A stretch of DNA of 64,000 bases from M3007 sp964646615 (lineage in GTDB: Bacteria > Bacteroidota > Bacteroidia > Chitinophagales > Saprospiraceae): assembly GCA_964646615.1 (NCBI GenBank), contig CAZYEV010000072.1, positions 12,913 through 76,912 of the forward strand, given 5' to 3'. The translations under genes were made by a program, and so were the position numbers. Below, piece after piece: positions 60,470 to 64,000 of this stretch. Within the stretch, counting starts at the first letter, position 1. Every line of letters starts with the position of its first letter. Under the pieces are notes generated by a model, which was given only the letters and a program-made list of their open reading frames with translations, was not told where the DNA came from and ran no database searches.

Positions 60470-60805
60470 TTATTCGTCGGATTGGCCCGGTTCACGCCAC
60501 TGCAACTCGCCGCGCAAGAACTCACTGGTAGCGATGATGGCCGGGTTGGGCAAGCGCTCGTAAAAGCGCGAGATTTCGATTTGCTCCTTGTTCTCCTGCA
60601 CCTCTTCGATGGTGTCGGTATGCACGGCAAATTCTTCCAGTTTGCGCTGGATTTCCCACTTCAGCTCGTTGTTCAGCTGGGCGGCGCGCTTGCTGATGAT
60701 GGCAATGCTCTTGTAAATGTTGCCCGTGGGCGTTACCAGTTCGCTCACGTCGCGCGGTTGCACGTTAGGGTCCAGGCCCTGGGCTTTGACTTTGATTTCT
60801 GTCAT
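60470..60805 (-). CDS. rpoZ: RNA polymerase omega-subunit-like protein
   Basis: A 111-residue protein matching the Bacteroidota omega-subunit family: TGNIYKSIAIISKRAAQLNN corresponds to the omega core helix, followed by EFAVHTDTIEEVQENKEQIE and EISRFYERLPNPAIIATSEF. It helps assemble the RNA polymerase beta-prime subunit. Its position between bamD and coaBC is conserved in the phylum, which strengthens the call despite low similarity to proteobacterial RpoZ. Confidence 0.88.
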   Translation of the reverse strand: MTEIKVKAQGLDPNVQPRDVSELVTPTGNIYKSIAIISKRAAQLNNELKWEIQRKLEEFAVHTDTIEEVQENKEQIEISRFYERLPNPAIIATSEFLRGELQWREPGQSDE

Positions 60806-60854
60806 ATTCAGAATGCTTGCGTATTTTCTCGTGTTCGGATGTGGTGTCGTTGGT

Positions 60855-61664
60855 TCAGGTTTGCATTTGTTTTTTGGCAGCCCTCATTTCGCGCTCGGCC
60901 GTCTGGCGCATTTGGCGCACTTCTTTGGCGTATTTGCCCGAAGGATGTTTTTCCAAAAAATCGTTGCAGCGTGTGATGGTCTCCTGGTAGCGCTCGGGCT
61001 TTTTTTCCAGGATGCTGTTCTGGCTGAGCAAAAGGGAGGCTTTGGCAATGAGGTAGCGCACCCGCTCGACGTCGGGGCTTTCCGGGTAGTCGCGCAAGAG
61101 GTTTTCAAACGAGACCACGGAGGAGCGGTACTGCCGCAGGTTGAAATACAGTTCGCCTTCGGCAAAGGCTTTTTGCTCGAGTTTGCGGCGCAGGATGTCA
61201 ATGTACTTGTTGCACTCCGCCACGCGCGGGCTGTTGGGGAACAGGTTGGCAAACAGCTGGAAATCTTCAATGGCCTGGCGCGTGCTGCTCTGGTCTAAGC
61301 GGAACGACGGCGAGAGCAGGTAATTGGAATACGCTGCCATGAAGGTCGCCTCCTCTCGATACGACGACGTGGTGAAGGTGTTGGAAAAATTCCGGAAATA
61401 GTACGCCGCCAGCATGTACTGCTTCAGATAGTAATAGGTATAGGCGTGGTGGAAATAGGCTTTTTCGGCCTCTTTGCCGCCGCGCAGCGTGTTGAGCACG
61501 AGGTCGAACAGGCCTTGCGAGCGCTGGTATTCGCCTTTTCCGTAGTATTCGTAGGCTTTTTTCAAAATAAGGTCGGCGTCGCCGCTGGTTCGGACGCGCT
61601 CGTATTCGCTTTTGCAAGCCCCCAGAAGGCTCAGGGCCATCAGGAGCACAAACGTTTTTCTCAT
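60855..61664 (-). CDS. bamD: outer-membrane assembly lipoprotein BamD
   Basis: A 269-residue lipoprotein with lipobox LLGAC (Cys17) and five TPR-like units (ILKKAYEYYGKGEYQRSQGL, YLIAKASLLLSQNSIL and similar). BamD is part of the BAM complex that folds outer-membrane proteins. The ATG at 61664 begins the lipoprotein signal; the longer frame to 61694 is excluded by the -7 box at 61671-61678. Because only six bases separate the box from the ATG, the mRNA may be leaderless. First gene of the bamD-rpoZ-coaBC-porD operon. Confidence 0.93.
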   Translation of the reverse strand: MRKTFVLLMALSLLGACKSEYERVRTSGDADLILKKAYEYYGKGEYQRSQGLFDLVLNTLRGGKEAEKAYFHHAYTYYYLKQYMLAAYYFRNFSNTFTTSSYREEATFMAAYSNYLLSPSFRLDQSSTRQAIEDFQLFANLFPNSPRVAECNKYIDILRRKLEQKAFAEGELYFNLRQYRSSVVSFENLLRDYPESPDVERVRYLIAKASLLLSQNSILEKKPERYQETITRCNDFLEKHPSGKYAKEVRQMRQTAEREMRAAKKQMQT

Positions 61665-61670
61665 GGCGCG

Positions 61671-61678
61671 CAAAGGTA
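61671..61678 (-). promoter_or_regulatory. Bacteroidota -7 box of the bamD operon
   Basis: Reads TACCTTTG on the minus strand, six bases before the bamD ATG, which places the expected transcription start at or very near the start codon. Confidence 0.6.
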
Positions 61679-61854
61679 CGGTGTTTTGCTGCAAATGTGT
61701 GGAATGGGTTTGTATCGGCTGCCATTAACGCACAAAGGCGGTGGTGCGTGCGTATGGCGCCCAAAAAGGCGCCACGGTTGCCGGCAGGCAAGACCAACGC
61801 CGTGGGGTGCGCAAGAGGTTTTGGCCGTGAAACACGCAGAAACAGGCCTCTGAC

Positions 61855-61862
61855 GTTATTTG
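61855..61862 (+). promoter_or_regulatory. near-consensus -7 box of mltG
   Basis: GTTATTTG followed by CGCC, the same variant as at 8591-8598. It lies 63 bases before the ATG at 61926. Confidence 0.3.
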
Positions 61863-61925
61863 CGCCAAAAAAATGGCCTGGTGCCGGATAGCGCACCAGG
61901 TTTGCGCGACAAAACGGTTTTATCC

Positions 61926-62957
61926 ATGAACAGAAAAGTACTCGCTATAGTCCTTCTTGCGGTGGTTGTACTGGGCGCGATTGTGGCCTGGAAGCCGCTC
62001 AAGGCCATTTACTTTTCGGGTGTGCCCGACGAATTGCCGCGGCGGTACCTTTACATTCCTACAGGGGCGACCTTTGAGCAGGTGGTGGACAGCCTCGTGC
62101 AAGGCGGCTTTCTGACCGACCGCAGCAGCTTTCTCTGGCTGGCCGAGCGGATGAAATACCGCCGCCCACAGATGCGCCCGGGCCGCTTTGAAATACAATC
62201 TGGCTGGAGCAATCGCCGCCTCATTCAGCACCTGCGCGCCGGCGAGCAAGCTCCGGTGCGATTAGTGCTCAACGTCGAGCGCCTGCCCGAAGATGTGGCC
62301 GCCTTAGCCGGCCAGGTGTTGGAAGCCGACTCTGCGGCCTTCGCCGCCGCCTTTGCCGACACCGAACTGCTGGAAGAGCTGGGCTATACGCCCCAAACCC
62401 TGATAGCCTTGTTTATTCCAAACACCTACGAACTGTTCTGGACGACCACACCACGCGCTTTTTTAGAGCGGATGGCAAAAGAAAACAAGGCTTTTTGGGC
62501 CAAAAACAACCGCCGACAAAAGGCCGAAGCCCTGGGCCTTACGCCCGTCGAGGTCTATACGCTGGCCTCCATTGTCGAGCGCGAGACCAACGCCGACAGC
62601 GAACGCCCTGCCATCGCCGGGGTCTATCTCAACCGCCTGCGCGTGGGCATGCCGCTGCAGGCTGACCCTACATGCGTGTTTGCTACACGCGACTTTGAGG
62701 CCCGGCGCGTTACGCTGTACCACACGACTTTCGACTCACCGTACAACACTTACATCTACAAGGGTCTGCCACCCGGCCCTATTAGCATGGCGTCCATCAG
62801 CAGCATAGATGCCGTGCTCAATGCCGACAAGCACGACTACCTGTTCTTTTGCGCCCGCCCCGACAACTCGGGCACCCACGTGTTTGCTGCCACCTATGCC
62901 GCGCACCTGGTCAATGCCCGCCGATTTCAAGAGTGGGTGTCGAAACAGGGCCGGTAG
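61926..62957 (+). CDS. mltG: endolytic peptidoglycan transglycosylase MltG
   Basis: A 343-residue inner-membrane enzyme with an N-terminal transmembrane helix (VLAIVLLAVVVLGAIVAW), a LysM-like segment (YIPTGATFEQVVDSLVQGGF) and the YceG catalytic domain with the active-site Glu in LASIVERETN, then VYLNRLRVGMPLQADPT and YNTYIYKGLPPGPI. MltG cuts nascent glycan strands and sets their length. The ATG at 61926 opens the membrane helix; the upstream extension to 61860 is rejected. It diverges from the bamD operon. Confidence 0.96.
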   Translation: MNRKVLAIVLLAVVVLGAIVAWKPLKAIYFSGVPDELPRRYLYIPTGATFEQVVDSLVQGGFLTDRSSFLWLAERMKYRRPQMRPGRFEIQSGWSNRRLIQHLRAGEQAPVRLVLNVERLPEDVAALAGQVLEADSAAFAAAFADTELLEELGYTPQTLIALFIPNTYELFWTTTPRAFLERMAKENKAFWAKNNRRQKAEALGLTPVEVYTLASIVERETNADSERPAIAGVYLNRLRVGMPLQADPTCVFATRDFEARRVTLYHTTFDSPYNTYIYKGLPPGPISMASISSIDAVLNADKHDYLFFCARPDNSGTHVFAATYAAHLVNARRFQEWVSKQGR

Positions 62958-63204
62958 CGCGCCATACCGCTGACGCAGCCAGTCGCTGAGCAAACGTCGT
63001 CCGCCGTAATTTGCCTTCGTCGGCTACCAGACGCCCGCTATGGCATTCCGGTATGCTTTTGGTCAGGCTGACGGAAGGGCTGCAAGGCCAATAGTGCTAA
63101 CTTCGCCCGCGCTTTGGGCGCATGAGCAGCTCTTTCGCGCTCGCTCGCATATCCAAATTCACCTTTTGTCGTTTTAACGCCCGATTTTTCACCACCCACT
63201 ACCA

Positions 63205-64000
63205 TGACATCCATACACCTCCTGTACGCTCCAGAAAACCGCGACTTAGCCGACCGCCTGACTGCCGACTTGGGTCGGGCGGGCATTGTGTTTGAACATC
63301 ATACGCTGCAACCCAACGAGCCAGCCGGTCGGCTGAGCGCCCGCATGGAAGCCACAGGGGGGCCGGTGCTGTGGCTGCTGACCGACAATTTTTTGAAAAA
63401 CCCGCTCTGCATGGCCGGTGCCTGGAAGATGTACCAGACGCTTTCGGCGCAAAGGCGCCTGCTGACGGTGGTGGCCGACGGCCGCGAGCAGCAACCGGAC
63501 GGCACCTACCGGGCCGTGCCCACTCACTTCGACCGCGCCGGCGAGGTGGTGCGCTATATGAACTACTGGCAAGAGGTCTTCCTGAAAAGTACCGACCGCC
63601 TGCGCGACGCACCCCTGGAGCAACGCGAGGCCTACGACCGCGAGGTGGAAGCCTATCGCCTGATAGCCAACGACATCGGTGAGCTGTTCACCGCCCTGCG
63701 CGAAGCAGGCTACGCGCGTTGGGATGCCTTCCGGGCCGATGACTACGCGCTGTTCTTCCAGCATTTTGGCCTCCTCGACCGCTACCATGCCTACCGCGGG
63801 CTGGCAGCCTTAGACGCCGAAGCGCCACCCGTAACGCCCGCAGAAACGCCCGCAGCCAGCGCACCCATCGCACCGCCTGTGTTTAGCGGGCCCATCCGCC
63901 TCCAACCCGTGGAGGCGCCCGTGGAAGTGGCTGCCGAAGCCCCCGCAGCCCAACCGGAGCGCATCTCCACCCCGCCCGCACAGCCGACCGAACCCACCCC
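63205..64000 (+). CDS. TIR-like domain protein, cut by the window end
   Basis: The frame is open from the ATG at 63205 to the last base; 265 codons are visible. Residues 3-110 look like a TIR domain: a first strand and helix (IHLLYAPENRDLADRLTADL), GIVFEHH, and the strand and helix VLWLLTDNFLKNPLCMAGAW. In NAD-cleaving TIR domains a Glu follows the Trp/Cys motif; here Gly72 occupies that place, so NADase activity is doubtful. A helical region (about 110-200) precedes a Pro/Ala-rich linker that continues past the window. TIR proteins act in signalling or phage defence; the role here depends on the unseen C-terminal domain. Confidence 0.6.

Overview
The window looks like a chromosome segment of a GC-rich member of the Bacteroidota, most likely from the Saprospirales/Chitinophagales side. 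Evidence: several secreted proteins end in type IX secretion (T9SS) sorting domains; there is a porD (DUF4835) gene in the bamD-rpoZ-coaBC-porD order typical of the phylum; LytS/LytTR regulators; a TonB-receptor-like protein; and many genes preceded by the Bacteroidota -7 promoter box TAnnTTTG rather than by Shine-Dalgarno sequences. No rRNA, CRISPR array, prophage or transposase was seen. One tRNA (Asn, GTT) is present.

Layout. 1-12 kb: BamA/TamA-like barrel, asparagine synthetase, PstS-like lipoprotein, TPR protein, histone-deacetylase-like hydrolase, CotH/lamin-tail protein. 12-16 kb: MazG-like pyrophosphohydrolase, alpha/beta hydrolase, radA, and an Rpn-family PD-(D/E)XK nuclease. 16-24 kb: a 980-residue SprB-type T9SS protein, a helical-repeat protein and a subtilisin-like T9SS protease. 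24-28.7 kb: a three-gene export operon (ABC transporter with degenerate ATPase motifs, HlyD, TolC). 28.7-33.1 kb: a visibly AT-richer block with a LytS/LytTR pair diverging from three envelope genes ending in an S41 peptidase lipoprotein. 33-38.7 kb: cutC, a geranylgeranylglyceryl-phosphate synthase homologue, a MoxR ATPase and a two-gene type II restriction-modification system. 38.7-50 kb: envelope biogenesis (LptD, amidase, MlaD), a T9SS protein, a dihydroorotase homologue without metal ligands and a C1 peptidase. 50-58 kb: a Uma2 nuclease bracketed by two near-identical palindromes, a GH3 protein, an M3 peptidase, tRNA-Asn, a TonB-receptor-like protein and apaG. 58-64 kb: porD, coaBC, rpoZ, bamD, mltG and the start of a TIR-domain protein cut by the window edge.

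Most genes serve the cell envelope: outer-membrane protein assembly (BamA-like, BamD), LPS export (LptD), lipid trafficking (MlaD), peptidoglycan cleavage (amidase, MltG), type I export and T9SS. Four candidate defence or selfish-DNA genes are scattered among them (Rpn, the restriction-modification pair, Uma2 and the TIR protein). The most unusual signals are the Uma2 cassette with same-orientation flanking palindromes, a possible intragenic start in rpn, and a 30-base palindrome-rich repeat placed 77-79 bases upstream of two unrelated genes in the same relative orientation.
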